A DNA stretch of 64,000 bases from Lactobacillus bombicola (lineage in GTDB: Bacteria > Bacillota > Bacilli > Lactobacillales > Lactobacillaceae). A program made the position numbers and the translations under genes. The notes under the pieces were generated by a model. That model saw only the letters and a list, made by a program, of their open reading frames with translations. It was not told the origin of the DNA and did not search any database. Below, piece after piece: positions 18,843 through 29,217 of the stretch. The stretch lies in the NCBI RefSeq assembly GCF_900112665.1, contig NZ_FOMN01000001.1, positions 502-64,501 of the forward strand, given 5' to 3'. The stretch's first letter is position 1. Each line of letters opens with the position of its first letter.

Positions 18843-18972
18843 ATTCAAAAATTCCTGATGCACTAACTATTGGCATTGCAATAGCAGCTAATGTAAAAAT
18901 TGCCATAAGCCAAGCCATAACAATTGTAAGTTTTTGAAAACCTGATTTTTTTTGTTTACGTTTGCGTGACAT
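18841..18972 (-). CDS. DUF4044 small membrane protein (43 aa)
   Basis: A 43-codon gene lies on the minus strand. It has a perfect AGGAGG Shine-Dalgarno 6 nt before the ATG, a basic N-terminus (MSRKRKQKKSGFQK) and a single transmembrane helix (LTIVMAWLMAIFTLAAIAM). This is the profile of DUF4044 proteins, lactic acid bacterial micro-proteins often found near mraZ/mre genes. Function is unknown. Its small size makes it easy to miss. It is divergent from the DUF3397 gene and converges on mreD. Confidence 0.8.
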   Translation of the reverse strand: MSRKRKQKKSGFQKLTIVMAWLMAIFTLAAIAMPIVSASGIFE

Positions 18973-19070
18973 GATTAACCTCCTGCATGAACAATATTTT
19001 ATGCTACTTATTAGTTTTTTTCAAACAGTTGTTAAGCTAAAATATGATTTAGTACTGAGGAGGCTAAAGT

Positions 19071-19397
19071 ATGTTTTTAATATTTGGATTACCCTTACTA
19101 GGTTTAGTTTGTGCTGTTATTTTAAATAAACTATTTCCAAGAGCTAAATTTCGTGGATATGATATCTTACCCTTCTTTCTTATCTGTGCTTGTCATTTAA
19201 TTTCATTGAAGCAAAGTAAACCAGAATTTTTACCTTATGGTTTTTTCGTTTTTTTCATTTTAGTTATTATTTTGACAATTGCTGAGGCAATAAAAAATAA
19301 GAATATAGCACTAGATAAAATAATGCGTGAAATTTGGGATTATTTAACTGTTAATACAATTTTTTGGTATATTGGCTTAATGTTTATGCTAATTTAA
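19071..19397 (+). CDS. DUF3397 family membrane protein
   Basis: The 108-residue protein is mostly hydrophobic, with about four transmembrane helices and polar loops (KLFPRAKFRGYDILPFF, AEAIKNKNIALDKIMREIWDYL). This fits DUF3397, a family found in lactobacilli just upstream of mraZ. Function is unknown; the conserved position next to the division cluster suggests a link to envelope growth. A GAGGAGG Shine-Dalgarno supports the ATG. A terminator separates it from mraZ. Confidence 0.75.
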   Translation: MFLIFGLPLLGLVCAVILNKLFPRAKFRGYDILPFFLICACHLISLKQSKPEFLPYGFFVFFILVIILTIAEAIKNKNIALDKIMREIWDYLTVNTIFWYIGLMFMLI

Positions 19398-19406
19398 TGT
19401 ATTTTA

Positions 19407-19452
19407 AGAAGACCGAAAATTTTAAATAATTTCGGTCTTCTGTTATTTTTTA
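19407..19452 (+). terminator. Intrinsic terminator of the DUF3397 gene
   Basis: AGAAGACCGAAA pairs with TTTCGGTCTTCT (12 bp) followed by an interrupted T-run. Confidence 0.85.
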
Positions 19453-19490
19453 AAAGAAAATATAAATATTTAATGTTTTGTAACTAAAGA

Positions 19491-19515
19491 GTGGTAGGAA
19501 GTGGTGAATTGTGGT
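19491..19515 (+). promoter_or_regulatory. Probable MraZ operator: three GTGGT repeats at 10-bp spacing
   Basis: GTGGT occurs at 19491, 19501 and 19511, exactly one helical turn apart, 29 bases upstream of mraZ. MraZ is known in other bacteria to bind short G-rich direct repeats spaced by about 10 bp in its own promoter and repress the dcw operon. Assignment here is by analogy. Confidence 0.7.
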
Positions 19516-19543
19516 AAATTATTCTTTGGAAGGGGGCTAAGTC

Positions 19544-19975
19544 ATGTTCATGGGTGAATATCACCATAATCTTGATAGCAAAGGTCGGTTAATAATACCT
19601 GCTCGTTTGCGTAATCAAATTGGTGATAAAATGATTTTCACTCGCGGCATGGAAGGTTGCATTTTTGGTTATACCACAGAAGAGTGGGCAGTCATGGAAG
19701 CAAAATTAGCTCACCTTCCATTGACTAAAAGGAATGCTCGTAGTTTTACGCGACTATTTTATTCTGGTGCAATGGAGTGCGAATTCGATAAGCAAGGACG
19801 TGTGAATCTGACCACAACTTTAAAGAAACATGCATCCTTGATTAAAGAATGTGTAATCATTGGCGTTTCTGATCGAATAGAAATTTGGTCAAAAGAACGT
19901 TGGGATGAATTTAGTATGCAGGCTAATGAAAATTATGATGACATTGCTGAAGATTTCGATGATATTGAACTATAA
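19544..19975 (+). CDS. mraZ: Transcriptional regulator MraZ
   Basis: The 143-residue protein has two AbrB-like SpoVT/MraZ half-domains: FMGEYHHNLDSKGRLIIPA near the N-terminus and SGAMECEFDKQGRVNLTTTL in the second. It is the first gene of the dcw cluster and in other bacteria a DNA-binding repressor of that operon. The GTGGT array in front of it is its likely target. Start supported by GGAAGGGGG. Confidence 0.95.
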   Translation: MFMGEYHHNLDSKGRLIIPARLRNQIGDKMIFTRGMEGCIFGYTTEEWAVMEAKLAHLPLTKRNARSFTRLFYSGAMECEFDKQGRVNLTTTLKKHASLIKECVIIGVSDRIEIWSKERWDEFSMQANENYDDIAEDFDDIEL

Positions 19976-19981
19976 ATAATT

Positions 19982-20929
19982 ATGGAATTTAAACACACCA
20001 GTGTACTTTTACACGAAACAATTGATAATTTAAAACTGAAGAATGATGGTCTGTATGTAGACGCAACATTTGGTGGTGGCGGACATGCAGAATATTTATT
20101 AAGTAAGTTAAGCAATGGTACACTAGTTGGTTTTGATCAGGATGAGTATGCGATTCAAATGGCAAAAGCTAATTTTGCCAATGTACTAAAATCTAGTAGT
20201 AAGCCACAACTAAAGCTAATACATAACAATTTTAGTCATTTAAAATCAGAAATAAATCAGTTAGGCTATGCAACTGGTATAGATGGCATTTATTATGATT
20301 TAGGAGTTTCTTCACCCCAATTTGATCAGGCGGGACGTGGCTTTTCGTATAGATTTGATGCTCGACTTGATATGAGAATGGATCAGAGCCAAAGTCTGGA
20401 TGCTTACCAGTTAATAAATACTTCAAGTCAAAAAGAATTAGCGGATATTCTGTATAAATTTGGTGATGAAAAATATTCACGGCAAATTGCTAAAAAGATT
20501 ATAGAGAATAGACAAAAAAAGCCAATCGAAACAACTTTTGAATTGGTTGAGATTATTAAGGCGGCAATTCCAGCATTTGCCAGAAGAACTGGGGGGCATC
20601 CAGCTAAAAAGACCTTTCAGGCTTTACGAGTTGCCGTAAATCATGAACTCGAAGTATTAGAAAAATCACTTGGAGAAGCAATAGAATTACTTAAGCCAGG
20701 TGGTCGAATTAGTGTAATTACTTTTCAGTCTGATGAAGACAAAATTGTAAAAAATATCTTTAAGAAGTATTCGGAAGTTGAAGTGCCGCGTGGAATGCCA
20801 ATGATTCCAGATAGTATTAAACCTATCCTTAAATTGGTAAATCGCAAACCAATAACTGCTTCTTCTGAAGAGCTAAAAAATAATAACCGCTCACACAGTG
20901 CCAAGTTGCGAATTGCGGAAAAACTATAA
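19982..20929 (+). CDS. rsmH: 16S rRNA (cytosine1402-N4)-methyltransferase
   Basis: The 315-residue SAM-dependent methyltransferase (former MraW) shows [10 protein letters not shown], the SAM motif [42 protein letters not shown] and [15 protein letters not shown]. It methylates N4 of C1402 in the 16S decoding site. It lies 6 bp after mraZ. Confidence 0.96.
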   Translation: MEFKHTSVLLHETIDNLKLKNDGLYVDATFGGGGHAEYLLSKLSNGTLVGFDQDEYAIQMAKANFANVLKSSSKPQLKLIHNNFSHLKSEINQLGYATGIDGIYYDLGVSSPQFDQAGRGFSYRFDARLDMRMDQSQSLDAYQLINTSSQKELADILYKFGDEKYSRQIAKKIIENRQKKPIETTFELVEIIKAAIPAFARRTGGHPAKKTFQALRVAVNHELEVLEKSLGEAIELLKPGGRISVITFQSDEDKIVKNIFKKYSEVEVPRGMPMIPDSIKPILKLVNRKPITASSEELKNNNRSHSAKLRIAEKL

Positions 20930-20944
20930 TAAAGGGAAATAACA

Positions 20945-21307
20945 ATGGCTGATAATTTAGCAAGGGAAATAGAATATGATCCCAAAGAAGAACTTGAATC
21001 CAAACAGCAACAACACCAATCTATTACGCAGCAGTACGTTCCTTGGAGTGGGTTTGAAAAAATAATATTGTTTTTAGGAACTATAATTACGATTAGTATG
21101 ATGACGATTCTTGTATCTGCCAGTATTACTGTAACTTCAGCACAACATGAATTAACTAATATTCAACGATCAGTTGACAGGGGAAAAAGTGAGGTTAGTG
21201 ACTTACATCAAGAACTCGGAGAACTAACCTCAAGCTCGCGAATAAATCGAATTGCGCGTAGCCAAGGACTAATTTTAATTGATAAAAACATTAGGACTAT
21301 ACACTAA
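20945..21307 (+). CDS. ftsL: Cell division protein FtsL
   Basis: A 120-residue bitopic protein: polar N-terminus, one transmembrane helix (residues about 40-63, IILFLGTIITISMMTILVSA) and an extracellular leucine-zipper-like coiled coil (NIQRSVDRGKSEVSDLHQEL). Position between rsmH and the PBP gene is diagnostic. It forms the FtsQLB-type divisome core with DivIB. Its stop TAA overlaps the next ATG. Confidence 0.9.
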   Translation: MADNLAREIEYDPKEELESKQQQHQSITQQYVPWSGFEKIILFLGTIITISMMTILVSASITVTSAQHELTNIQRSVDRGKSEVSDLHQELGELTSSSRINRIARSQGLILIDKNIRTIH

Positions 21308-23472
21308 TGAATGAACAAGACAATAAAAAAAACAATCCCAATTCCAAAGCTCACGGGTACCGTATCATAGTTGGCAGATTTTTTCAGCTGGCTGTAGCTT
21401 TGGTTTTTCTTGTATTTACAGGCAGATTTTTATATATAGGTATCTCTAAAACTGTTAATAGCCAGGATTTAACGCAAAAAACAGAGCAATTATATAAGCG
21501 TAATCAAATTTTAAAAGCAACTAGAGGAACTATCTATGATTGTAACGGTTTAGCGGTTGCTCAAGACTCACACTTATATACGATTTACGCTATTTTAGAT
21601 AAATCTTCAATCAATTATAAAAATAAGCCTGAATACGTAATTAATAAGACAAAAACTGCTCAAAAGTTGGCAAAAGTCCTTCCTTTGTCGACTAAGCAAA
21701 TTCTACATTATCTTTCACCTAAGCATGCTGCTTTTCAAGTTCAATTTGGCTCGGCTGGTATTGGCTTAACTAAGAAACAAAAAGATGAAATTGAGCAGAT
21801 GAAATTGCCTGGTATTAAATTTTTTGAAACGCAATCGCGCTTATATTTAAATGGAAATTTTGCTTCTCATATTATCGGAATTGCCACTCCAAAATATGAC
21901 AAAAAGACCAAGTCAGAATCTTTGGTTGGAACAATGGGGCTTGAAGCGTGGTTTGATGATGTTTTATCTGGAAAAGATGGATATCAAATTTCTTCAGTTG
22001 ATGCGGCTAATTATCAGATACCTAATAGTGTTCAAACATATAAGGCACCTATTGATGGTAAAAATCTTTATTTGACAATTGATTCTCAATTACAAAATTA
22101 TTTGGAAAATCGTTTATCCTATGTCCAAAGAAATTATCAACCTGTATCGATGACCGCAGTGATAGAAGATATGAAAACTGGTAAAGTTTTAGCAGCTTCG
22201 CAACGTCCGACGTTTAACCCGCAAACGAAAAAGGGAATTTCACATTCTTATCGTAATATTTTAGTACAAGATACATTCGAGCCAGGCTCAGTGTTCAAAG
22301 TGTTGACACTAGCTGCTGCAGTCAATAGTCACAATTATCATCCTAATCAGTATTACAATTCAGGCGCAGTGACCGTTTCAGGATCAGTTATCCATGATTG
22401 GCAAACACAAGGATGGGGTAGTATCCCCTACTCACAGGCATTTCCACGTTCTAGTAATACAGGATTTGTTCATATTGAGCAACAGATGGGAGCTAAGACG
22501 TGGCGTAATTATTTGGAAAAATTTCGGATTGGTAAAAAAACTAATGTCACTTTACCTGGCGAACAGCCTGGATTTATAACTTTTCAATCTCCAATCGATC
22601 AAGCTGTTACTAGTTTTGGGCAAGGAGTTAATGTCAATGTAATGCAGATGATGCAAGCATTTAGTAGTTTAGCCAATGATGGACAAATGGTTAAACCACA
22701 GTTTATTGAAAAAACGACCAACTCTGCTGGTAAAGTAATAGATGGTTATCAAGTTAAAAATGTGGGTGAACCAATTTATTCAAAAGAAACCGCTCAAGTA
22801 GTTTTGTCCAATATGAAACGCGTATTAAATAAAAAAATTGGTACAGGATCTATTTACCACATCAATAAAGAAAGTATTGCAGCAAAAACAGGTACAGCAC
22901 AAATAGCAAGACTAAAAGGTGGTGGCTATCTAAAGGGAAGTAATAACTATATCTTCTCAGTTGTTGGTGTTACGCCAGCAAAGCATCCGCGCTATTGTAT
23001 TTATATCACAATGAAACAGCCACAGCGAATGTCCAAGCCCGCAGAAGTTATATTGGCCTCGATATTTAAACCAATGATGAACCGTGTTATTTTAATGTCA
23101 AAAAATAGTGTGGACAAATCAATAAAAATAAAAATTCCTGATCTACAAAATTTAACTGTTGCTGAGGCAAAGACAAAAGCTCGTCAAACTGGCGTTAATT
23201 TGATTATCTTAGGAACAGAAAATAAAATAGCAAAACAAGCTCTTTCACAAGGAACTCAACGAGTATCTGGTAGCAATTTAATGGTACTGACAGAAGGTAA
23301 TGTTAAGATGCCTAATTTGAAGGGCTGGAAAAGGGATGATCTATATCAATTATCAAGATTGATTACGAACAAAATAAATATTAGTGGGTCTGGAATAGTT
23401 TATAAGCAAAACATTGCCCCAGATACTGTAATAGATCCATCAAGCAAAATTAAAGTAAAATTAAAGGAGTAG
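21307..23472 (+). CDS. Septal class B penicillin-binding protein (PBP2x/FtsI) with PASTA domains
   Basis: The 721-residue transpeptidase has an N-terminal membrane anchor (residues about 22-42) and a PBP dimerisation domain ([13 protein letters not shown]). The transpeptidase domain contains SVFK (active-site serine near 328), the SSN motif in RSSNTGF near 380 and KTGTAQ near 526. Two C-terminal PASTA repeats follow (from about 610, [14 protein letters not shown]; and [13 protein letters not shown]). This matches the division PBP2x of lactobacilli and streptococci. It cross-links septal peptidoglycan with FtsW. Confidence 0.94.
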   Translation: MNEQDNKKNNPNSKAHGYRIIVGRFFQLAVALVFLVFTGRFLYIGISKTVNSQDLTQKTEQLYKRNQILKATRGTIYDCNGLAVAQDSHLYTIYAILDKSSINYKNKPEYVINKTKTAQKLAKVLPLSTKQILHYLSPKHAAFQVQFGSAGIGLTKKQKDEIEQMKLPGIKFFETQSRLYLNGNFASHIIGIATPKYDKKTKSESLVGTMGLEAWFDDVLSGKDGYQISSVDAANYQIPNSVQTYKAPIDGKNLYLTIDSQLQNYLENRLSYVQRNYQPVSMTAVIEDMKTGKVLAASQRPTFNPQTKKGISHSYRNILVQDTFEPGSVFKVLTLAAAVNSHNYHPNQYYNSGAVTVSGSVIHDWQTQGWGSIPYSQAFPRSSNTGFVHIEQQMGAKTWRNYLEKFRIGKKTNVTLPGEQPGFITFQSPIDQAVTSFGQGVNVNVMQMMQAFSSLANDGQMVKPQFIEKTTNSAGKVIDGYQVKNVGEPIYSKETAQVVLSNMKRVLNKKIGTGSIYHINKESIAAKTGTAQIARLKGGGYLKGSNNYIFSVVGVTPAKHPRYCIYITMKQPQRMSKPAEVILASIFKPMMNRVILMSKNSVDKSIKIKIPDLQNLTVAEAKTKARQTGVNLIILGTENKIAKQALSQGTQRVSGSNLMVLTEGNVKMPNLKGWKRDDLYQLSRLITNKINISGSGIVYKQNIAPDTVIDPSSKIKVKLKE

Positions 23473-23477
23473 CATTT

Positions 23478-24440
23478 ATGCTGATTATTAGCATTATCGC
23501 ATTAGTTAGTTCACTAGTATTGACCGGAATTTTTCTTCCGTGGATGATTATTTTTATGTCGTCACATCATGAAGGACAAAAAATTCGTGATGAAGGTCCA
23601 AAGTGGCACCAAAAAAAATCTGGTACTCCCACAATGGGCGGTGTTGTTTTTGTAATTGCAGCCACTATTACAACTATTTGGGTTTCGATATGGCAAAATA
23701 AAATGAATAATTTGATATATATTTTGCTAATTAGCCTACTAGGGTATGGAATTATCGGCTTTTTAGATGATGGTATTAAATTATTTTATAAGCGCAATTT
23801 AGGATTGAAAGCTTGGCAAAAATTTGTTTTTCAAATTTTTATTGCTATTGCGATTATCTGCATTGCAATGAAAGATAATTTTAAGTTTGCACTTTTCTTA
23901 CCACTAATCGGAACTATTAGTAGTGTTGTTGTATTTACGGCCTTTGTTATTTTCTGGCTAGTTGGCTTTTCAAACGCTGTCAATTTATCTGATGGACTTG
24001 ATGGTTTAGCAACTGGATTGTCAATTATTGCCTATGCAACCTATGCTTATATTGCTTTAAAGCAAAAGAATTTTTCTATTTTAATTTTTTGTATGAGCAT
24101 AATCGGTGGGTTAATCTCATTTTTTATTTTTAATCATAAACCAGCAAAGATTTTTATGGGGGATGCAGGTTCGTTGGCACTAGGAGGCGGTCTTGCAGCT
24201 GTAAGTGTATTTTTACATCATCCTTGGTCACTCTTGCTAATTGGTATTGTCTTTGTTTGTGAAACCGCTAGTGTCATTATGCAAGTAATTTCTTATCAAA
24301 CTACAGGCAAACGAATTTTTAAAATGACACCTATTCATCATCACTTTGAAATGATTGGATTTTCTGAGTGGAAAGTTGACTTTTTGTTTTGGACGGTTGG
24401 CTTAATCGGAAGTATTCTATATTTATTAATTTGGGGATAG
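23478..24440 (+). CDS. mraY: Phospho-N-acetylmuramoyl-pentapeptide transferase
   Basis: The 320-residue polytopic enzyme makes lipid I. It shows about ten transmembrane helices and family motifs GTPTMGG near residue 48, [36 protein letters not shown] near 170, [14 protein letters not shown], and the histidine loop [16 protein letters not shown] near 288. Confidence 0.96.
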   Translation: MLIISIIALVSSLVLTGIFLPWMIIFMSSHHEGQKIRDEGPKWHQKKSGTPTMGGVVFVIAATITTIWVSIWQNKMNNLIYILLISLLGYGIIGFLDDGIKLFYKRNLGLKAWQKFVFQIFIAIAIICIAMKDNFKFALFLPLIGTISSVVVFTAFVIFWLVGFSNAVNLSDGLDGLATGLSIIAYATYAYIALKQKNFSILIFCMSIIGGLISFFIFNHKPAKIFMGDAGSLALGGGLAAVSVFLHHPWSLLLIGIVFVCETASVIMQVISYQTTGKRIFKMTPIHHHFEMIGFSEWKVDFLFWTVGLIGSILYLLIWG

Positions 24441-24444
24441 TGTC

Positions 24445-25827
24445 ATGAAAAAAGTTGCAAAGTATGCAAATAAAAATATATTAGTTTTAGGTTTAGGAAA
24501 AAGTGGTTTTGCAGTGAGTAGATTGCTACTTAAACTTGGTGCAAAGCTAACTTTGAATGATCAGGCAGATTTGGCTAAAAATGAATATGCTCAAAAATTA
24601 GTGCAGCAGGGTGTACGTGTAATCGGTGGTAAACATCCAGTTGAATTATTGAGTCAAGAACACTTTGATTATTTTGTTAAGAACCCAGGCATCCCTTATG
24701 AAAACCCAATGGTAAAAAAGGCACAGGAAATAGGCCTGCCCATTATTACTGAACCAGAAATTGCTTTAAGTGTCAGTGAAGCACCTTACGTATGTGTAAC
24801 CGGTTCAAATGGTAAAACTACAACTGTTATGCTTACGCAAGAAATTATGGAACATCATATGACTAAGTTAGGTCATCACGCTTACGCAGTTGGCAATATT
24901 GGTACTCCTATCTCTGAAGTAGTAATGAAAGCTACTAATCAAGATTTATTAATAGTAGAAATGTCAAGCTTTCAGTTATTAGGTGTAACTGATATCAATC
25001 CAGAAGTAGCGGCAATTATTGATATTTATCACAATGTGCACCTTGATTATCATAAAACATTTAATAACTACGTCGATGCAAAATTAAATGTAACTAGAAC
25101 GCAAACAGCTAATCATTATTTTTTGGCTAATCTTGACCAGCCTAATATTCTCAATGAAGAAAGAAAAACAACTCAAGCTCAAATCCAAACTTTTTCTGAA
25201 AACAATCAAGAAGCTGATTATTTTATTGCTGATGGTTATTTACAAACTAAAAAAGAAAAGCTTATAAAAGCTAGTGATATGAAACTGCCAGGCATACATA
25301 ACCAGCAAAATGCTCTGGTTGCCAGTGCCATTTCTCATTTGATGGGAGCTGGAAGTGATGACATTCGCGCAGTCTTGTCCACCTTTACAGGTGCTAAACA
25401 TCGTTTACAATATGTAATGACACTAAATGAGCGTAGAATTTACAACGATTCAAAGTCGACTAATATTGAAGCTGCTTCTGTTGCAATTCCCGCTTTTGAT
25501 TCCCCTGAAGTTTTGATTGCTGGTGGACTTGATCGCGGATTTAATTTCGATTCATTGATTCCTTTATTAAAAAAACACGTTAGAGCTGTTGTCCTTTATG
25601 GTGAAACAAGGTATTTATTAGCAGATGCAGCAAGAAAAGCAGATATTAGGGAAATTGTAATTACTAGTACGCTTCAAGAAGCTATACCCAAAGCATATGA
25701 CTTAACTCTTCCGGGAGATGTTTTATTATTTTCGCCTGCTTGTGCTTCTTGGGATCAATTTAAAAATTTTGAAGATCGTGGAAACTATTTTATTAAATTT
25801 ATTAAGGAATTGAAGAAAAATAAATGA
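24445..25827 (+). CDS. murD: UDP-N-acetylmuramoylalanine-D-glutamate ligase
   Basis: The 460-residue Mur ligase has the N-terminal Rossmann motif VLGLGKSGFAVSRLL, the P-loop VTGSNGKTTTV near residue 118, VEMSSFQLLGV, and C-terminal YNDSKSTN and ILAGGLDRG-like motifs. It adds D-glutamate to UDP-MurNAc-L-Ala in the cytoplasm. The murG ATG overlaps its last codons by 4 bp. Confidence 0.96.
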   Translation: MKKVAKYANKNILVLGLGKSGFAVSRLLLKLGAKLTLNDQADLAKNEYAQKLVQQGVRVIGGKHPVELLSQEHFDYFVKNPGIPYENPMVKKAQEIGLPIITEPEIALSVSEAPYVCVTGSNGKTTTVMLTQEIMEHHMTKLGHHAYAVGNIGTPISEVVMKATNQDLLIVEMSSFQLLGVTDINPEVAAIIDIYHNVHLDYHKTFNNYVDAKLNVTRTQTANHYFLANLDQPNILNEERKTTQAQIQTFSENNQEADYFIADGYLQTKKEKLIKASDMKLPGIHNQQNALVASAISHLMGAGSDDIRAVLSTFTGAKHRLQYVMTLNERRIYNDSKSTNIEAASVAIPAFDSPEVLIAGGLDRGFNFDSLIPLLKKHVRAVVLYGETRYLLADAARKADIREIVITSTLQEAIPKAYDLTLPGDVLLFSPACASWDQFKNFEDRGNYFIKFIKELKKNK

Positions 25828-26924
25828 GAGTTATATTTACTGGTGGTGGAACTGGTGGCCATATTTACCCAATTATGGCGATTATTGAACGCCTAAAAGA
25901 AAGAAATTTGGCAACGGATGATGAAATTTTATTTGTAGGTACTGAAAAAGGATTAGAGGCAAATATAGTTCCAGCAGCTGGGGTTAACTTTAAAACATTA
26001 GAAATTCAGGGCTTTAGTCGTAAGCACTTATTGAATAATTTTACAACTATTAAAAAGTTTATTAAAGCAACTAAAAATGCCAAAAAAATTATCAGTGAAT
26101 TTAAACCTGATGTAGTAGTTGGCACAGGTGGTTATGTAAGCGGAGCAATTGTATACTCTGCTGCTAAGATGGGAATTCCCACAATGATTCATGAATCAAA
26201 TTCAGTAGTTGGCGTTGCTAATAAATTTTTAGGTCATTTTGTTGATAAAATTTGTTACACATTTGATGATGCAGCTAAACAGTTTAGTGAAAAGAAAAAA
26301 CTTATAAAAACAGGGAATCCCCGATCACAACAAGTACTAAGATTATTGTCTGCAAGCACAAATAATAGTATAAGTAAATATGATTCTAAAATACCCACAG
26401 TGTTAGTTTTTGGTGGTTCACGTGGGGCATTGACAATTAATAAAATCATGCTGCAATCACTAAAAAAACTTAACCAAAAGCCATATAAAATCATTTGGGT
26501 TACTGGAATGTATTATTATGAAGAAATCAAAAATAAATTAGCTGGTATTCAATATGATAATATTACTATTTTATCTTATGTAAAAGATATGCCAGCCTTG
26601 TTACCTAAGATGACTTGCGTTGTTTCTCGTTCTGGAGCAACCAGTATTGCTGAATTTACTGCTTTAGGTGTCCCAGCAATTTTGATTCCTAGTCCTAATG
26701 TTACACATAATCATCAAATGAAAAATGCACTTGATCTTGAAAAAGCAGGTGCAGCTACTGTAATTGCCGAAAATGATTTGAATCCTAACAATTTTATTTC
26801 GTCAATTGACCATATTTTACTGGATAGTAAATATGCTGACGCAATGAGTATTGCTTCTAAGCGATTAGGGGTTCCGAATGCTTCAGATCAGATAATTAAA
26901 GTTATGGAAGAGATTATTAAGTAA
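25824..26924 (+). CDS. murG: Lipid II synthase MurG (UDP-GlcNAc transferase)
   Basis: The 366-residue GT28 glycosyltransferase has the N-terminal GGTGGHIYP loop, VVGTGGYVSGAIV, HESNSVVGVANK, VFGGSRGA near 197 and the C-terminal donor-site SRSGATSIAEF near 270. It converts lipid I to lipid II on the inner membrane face. The dcw cluster here, as in other lactobacilli, goes directly from murG to divIB without murC or murB. Confidence 0.95.
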   Translation: MRVIFTGGGTGGHIYPIMAIIERLKERNLATDDEILFVGTEKGLEANIVPAAGVNFKTLEIQGFSRKHLLNNFTTIKKFIKATKNAKKIISEFKPDVVVGTGGYVSGAIVYSAAKMGIPTMIHESNSVVGVANKFLGHFVDKICYTFDDAAKQFSEKKKLIKTGNPRSQQVLRLLSASTNNSISKYDSKIPTVLVFGGSRGALTINKIMLQSLKKLNQKPYKIIWVTGMYYYEEIKNKLAGIQYDNITILSYVKDMPALLPKMTCVVSRSGATSIAEFTALGVPAILIPSPNVTHNHQMKNALDLEKAGAATVIAENDLNPNNFISSIDHILLDSKYADAMSIASKRLGVPNASDQIIKVMEEIIK

Positions 26925-26930
26925 TAATAG

Positions 26931-27791
26931 GTGAAACTGTTGACTAAAAAAAAGGTGACAAAGATTGATCCTGAAGAAAAATTATCTCGATATTTAAACT
27001 ATCAATCTAATCAAAATAAGAGAAACAATCAAGTAAAAATCTCTGCTTCTCTTTCTAAGTTGCATAGTGAACGTAGGTCGGCCCTATTCAAACGAATGGG
27101 TTTGATTATTATTGTTTCGATAATAGTCTTATTGGGCTTAGGTTATTATATATCTCCGTTGGCTAATGTTAACAGTATCACAGTAACAGGTGAGAGTAGT
27201 CTTCCCATTAAGGAAATTGTGAACACTTCCGCAATTAAAGGCAGTGATAAGGTAATCGATTGTTTATTAAGGCAAAAAGAAATTAATCATAAGTTAGTTA
27301 ATAAGTATAATGAAATAAAATTTATCAATATATATGTTGAGCATTTTAATCACTTGCAGTTGGAGATAAATGAATTTAAAACTATTGGGTATATAAAGAG
27401 AGAAAAAGGGTATTGTAAAATATTGTCAAATGGTAAACTGGGATCGCAGTTACTTCCTTGGAATAGAGTGAGCCACAATAAGCCAGTCTTTATTGATTAT
27501 AACCACGAAGTTTCACTCGAAGATAATTTAAAATTATTTAATAGTCTACCAAATAGTTTTCAAAGCCAAATAAAATTATTAAGTGGTAATACGCGTCGTA
27601 AATCACAGGTGATTTTCGTCATGAAAGATGGGAATGTAGTTATTGGCGATATTTCAACACTCAAAAGCAAATTAAAGTATTATAATGAAATAAGAAATAA
27701 AGTTGGAAAAAATAGTTTAATAGATTTAGAAGTGGGAGCTTTCAGTCGCCCACTTACAGCAAATGAAAAGCGAATATATGGCTTAACATAA
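26931..27791 (+). CDS. divIB: Cell division protein DivIB/FtsQ
   Basis: About 283-286 residues: basic cytoplasmic N-terminus, one transmembrane helix (residues about 58-78, MGLIIIVSIIVLLGLGYYI), then a POTRA domain (ANVNSITVTGESSLPIKEIV) and beta domain. This is the FtsQ/DivIB layout, and the position between murG and ftsA agrees. The longest frame begins at GTG 26931, but TTG 26940 is preceded by AGGTG at good spacing and gives the more usual N-terminus (TKKKVTKIDPEEKLS). Confidence 0.9.
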   Translation: MKLLTKKKVTKIDPEEKLSRYLNYQSNQNKRNNQVKISASLSKLHSERRSALFKRMGLIIIVSIIVLLGLGYYISPLANVNSITVTGESSLPIKEIVNTSAIKGSDKVIDCLLRQKEINHKLVNKYNEIKFINIYVEHFNHLQLEINEFKTIGYIKREKGYCKILSNGKLGSQLLPWNRVSHNKPVFIDYNHEVSLEDNLKLFNSLPNSFQSQIKLLSGNTRRKSQVIFVMKDGNVVIGDISTLKSKLKYYNEIRNKVGKNSLIDLEVGAFSRPLTANEKRIYGLT

Positions 27792-27812
27792 GCTGATTTT
27801 ATGTTTCTTTTA

Positions 27813-27821
27813 TGTTAAAAT
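27813..27821 (+). promoter_or_regulatory. Possible internal promoter before ftsA
   Basis: Extended -10-like TGTTAAAAT in the 61-bp gap between divIB and ftsA, with a weak -35. It would allow ftsAZ expression independent of mraZ. Confidence 0.35.
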
Positions 27822-27852
27822 TTTAAAAGAACATCGACGGGGGGTTTAATTT

Positions 27853-29202
27853 TTGGACGATACAAATCTTTTAGTGGGATTAGATATAGGTACTACTGCA
27901 GTAAAAGCTGTTGTTGCTGATGCAGGTAAGGTCATAGGTGCAGTTGCTGTCAATAATAAGGGCATGCGGCATGGTAATATAGTAGATATTGATGAAACAG
28001 CCAGCGCAATTAAACAAGCTTTAAAAGAAATTGCTACTAAGACCAACGCTCACATTTATCGCGTGGTAACTGGAATACCAGTTGGAATGTTGCAGTTAGA
28101 AAAAGCAAGTGATTTAATTAATGTGAGTGACAGTGGTCAAGAAGTTGGCAACAGTGATGTTAAGCGCGTTATCAGCATTGCAATTAAATCTGGTGTAAAA
28201 AGTGATCGTGAACCAATTGCTTTTTTTCCTAATCATTTTGTCATAGATGGAACAGATGTTGTTGATGATCCCCGAAAAATGATTGCTCATTCATTAGCAG
28301 TACAAGGAATCGTCTTGACTGCGCCAACCAGTCCACTTCATAATATTAAGAAGGCAATTGAAAGAGCCGGTTATCAAAATAATTTCTTTGTTCCCACCCC
28401 GTTAGCAATCGCTAGTGTCGCTTTACAAGAAAGCGAACGAAAATTTGGCTCAATTATTCTTGACTTAGGTGGTGGAGTTACTACAGCAACAGTTATTCGT
28501 AATAATCAAATTGTCTATGCCAATGTTGACTATGAAGGTGGCAGTGACATTAGTGATGATATTTCTGTAGTCCTTAGTACTTCAAAGAAAGATGCAAATC
28601 AAATTAAGCTCGATTACGGCTATGCTAATCCGGCTTTAGCTTCTGTTAAAAATGAGTTTGCTGTTAATAGTGTTGGCTCAAATGGACAACAAATGGTAGA
28701 CGAAGTTTACTTAAGTAAAATAATTAATGCCCGCGTAATGCAAATAATTGGCCGGATAAAAAAGGGTTTGGCCCAACATGATGCATTAAAATTACCTGGT
28801 GGTGTAATCATTACCGGTGGGAGTAGTTTACTTCAGGGATATGCTGAAATTATTGCAAATGCAATGAATGTTAAGGCACGTGTTTACTATCCGGATCAAA
28901 TTGGGATGCGTAATCCGGTATACTCTGTAGCTTTCGGGATTGTCAATTATGCATATAAAATGTCAGATATTGATTTTTTGATTACTAGTTCAATATACGG
29001 AAATGATATACTTGATCAAAATGAAAAAATGGTAACAAAAAAATCAAAAAGACCGACTTCTGCTAATGAAACAAAAGTAAAAGAAGAATATAATAGACGT
29101 GAGCTGTCTAAGCGAGAGACAGACTCGCAAAGCAAACTGAAAAATAATATGCATAACAATGAAAAAGGCATAAGGAATTTCTTTAAAAAGTTCTTTGATT
29201 AA
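27853..29202 (+). CDS. ftsA: Cell division protein FtsA
   Basis: The 449-residue actin-like protein has LLVGLDIGTTAVKAVV, IILDLGGGVTTATVI near residue 207, VIITGGSSLLQGYAEI near 318, and a Lys/Arg-rich C-terminal amphipathic tail (GIRNFFKKFF) for membrane binding. It tethers FtsZ to the membrane. The start is TTG at 27853 after a GGGGGG Shine-Dalgarno. Confidence 0.94.
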   Translation: MDDTNLLVGLDIGTTAVKAVVADAGKVIGAVAVNNKGMRHGNIVDIDETASAIKQALKEIATKTNAHIYRVVTGIPVGMLQLEKASDLINVSDSGQEVGNSDVKRVISIAIKSGVKSDREPIAFFPNHFVIDGTDVVDDPRKMIAHSLAVQGIVLTAPTSPLHNIKKAIERAGYQNNFFVPTPLAIASVALQESERKFGSIILDLGGGVTTATVIRNNQIVYANVDYEGGSDISDDISVVLSTSKKDANQIKLDYGYANPALASVKNEFAVNSVGSNGQQMVDEVYLSKIINARVMQIIGRIKKGLAQHDALKLPGGVIITGGSSLLQGYAEIIANAMNVKARVYYPDQIGMRNPVYSVAFGIVNYAYKMSDIDFLITSSIYGNDILDQNEKMVTKKSKRPTSANETKVKEEYNRRELSKRETDSQSKLKNNMHNNEKGIRNFFKKFFD

Positions 29203-29217
29203 AGGTGGTTAATTTAG

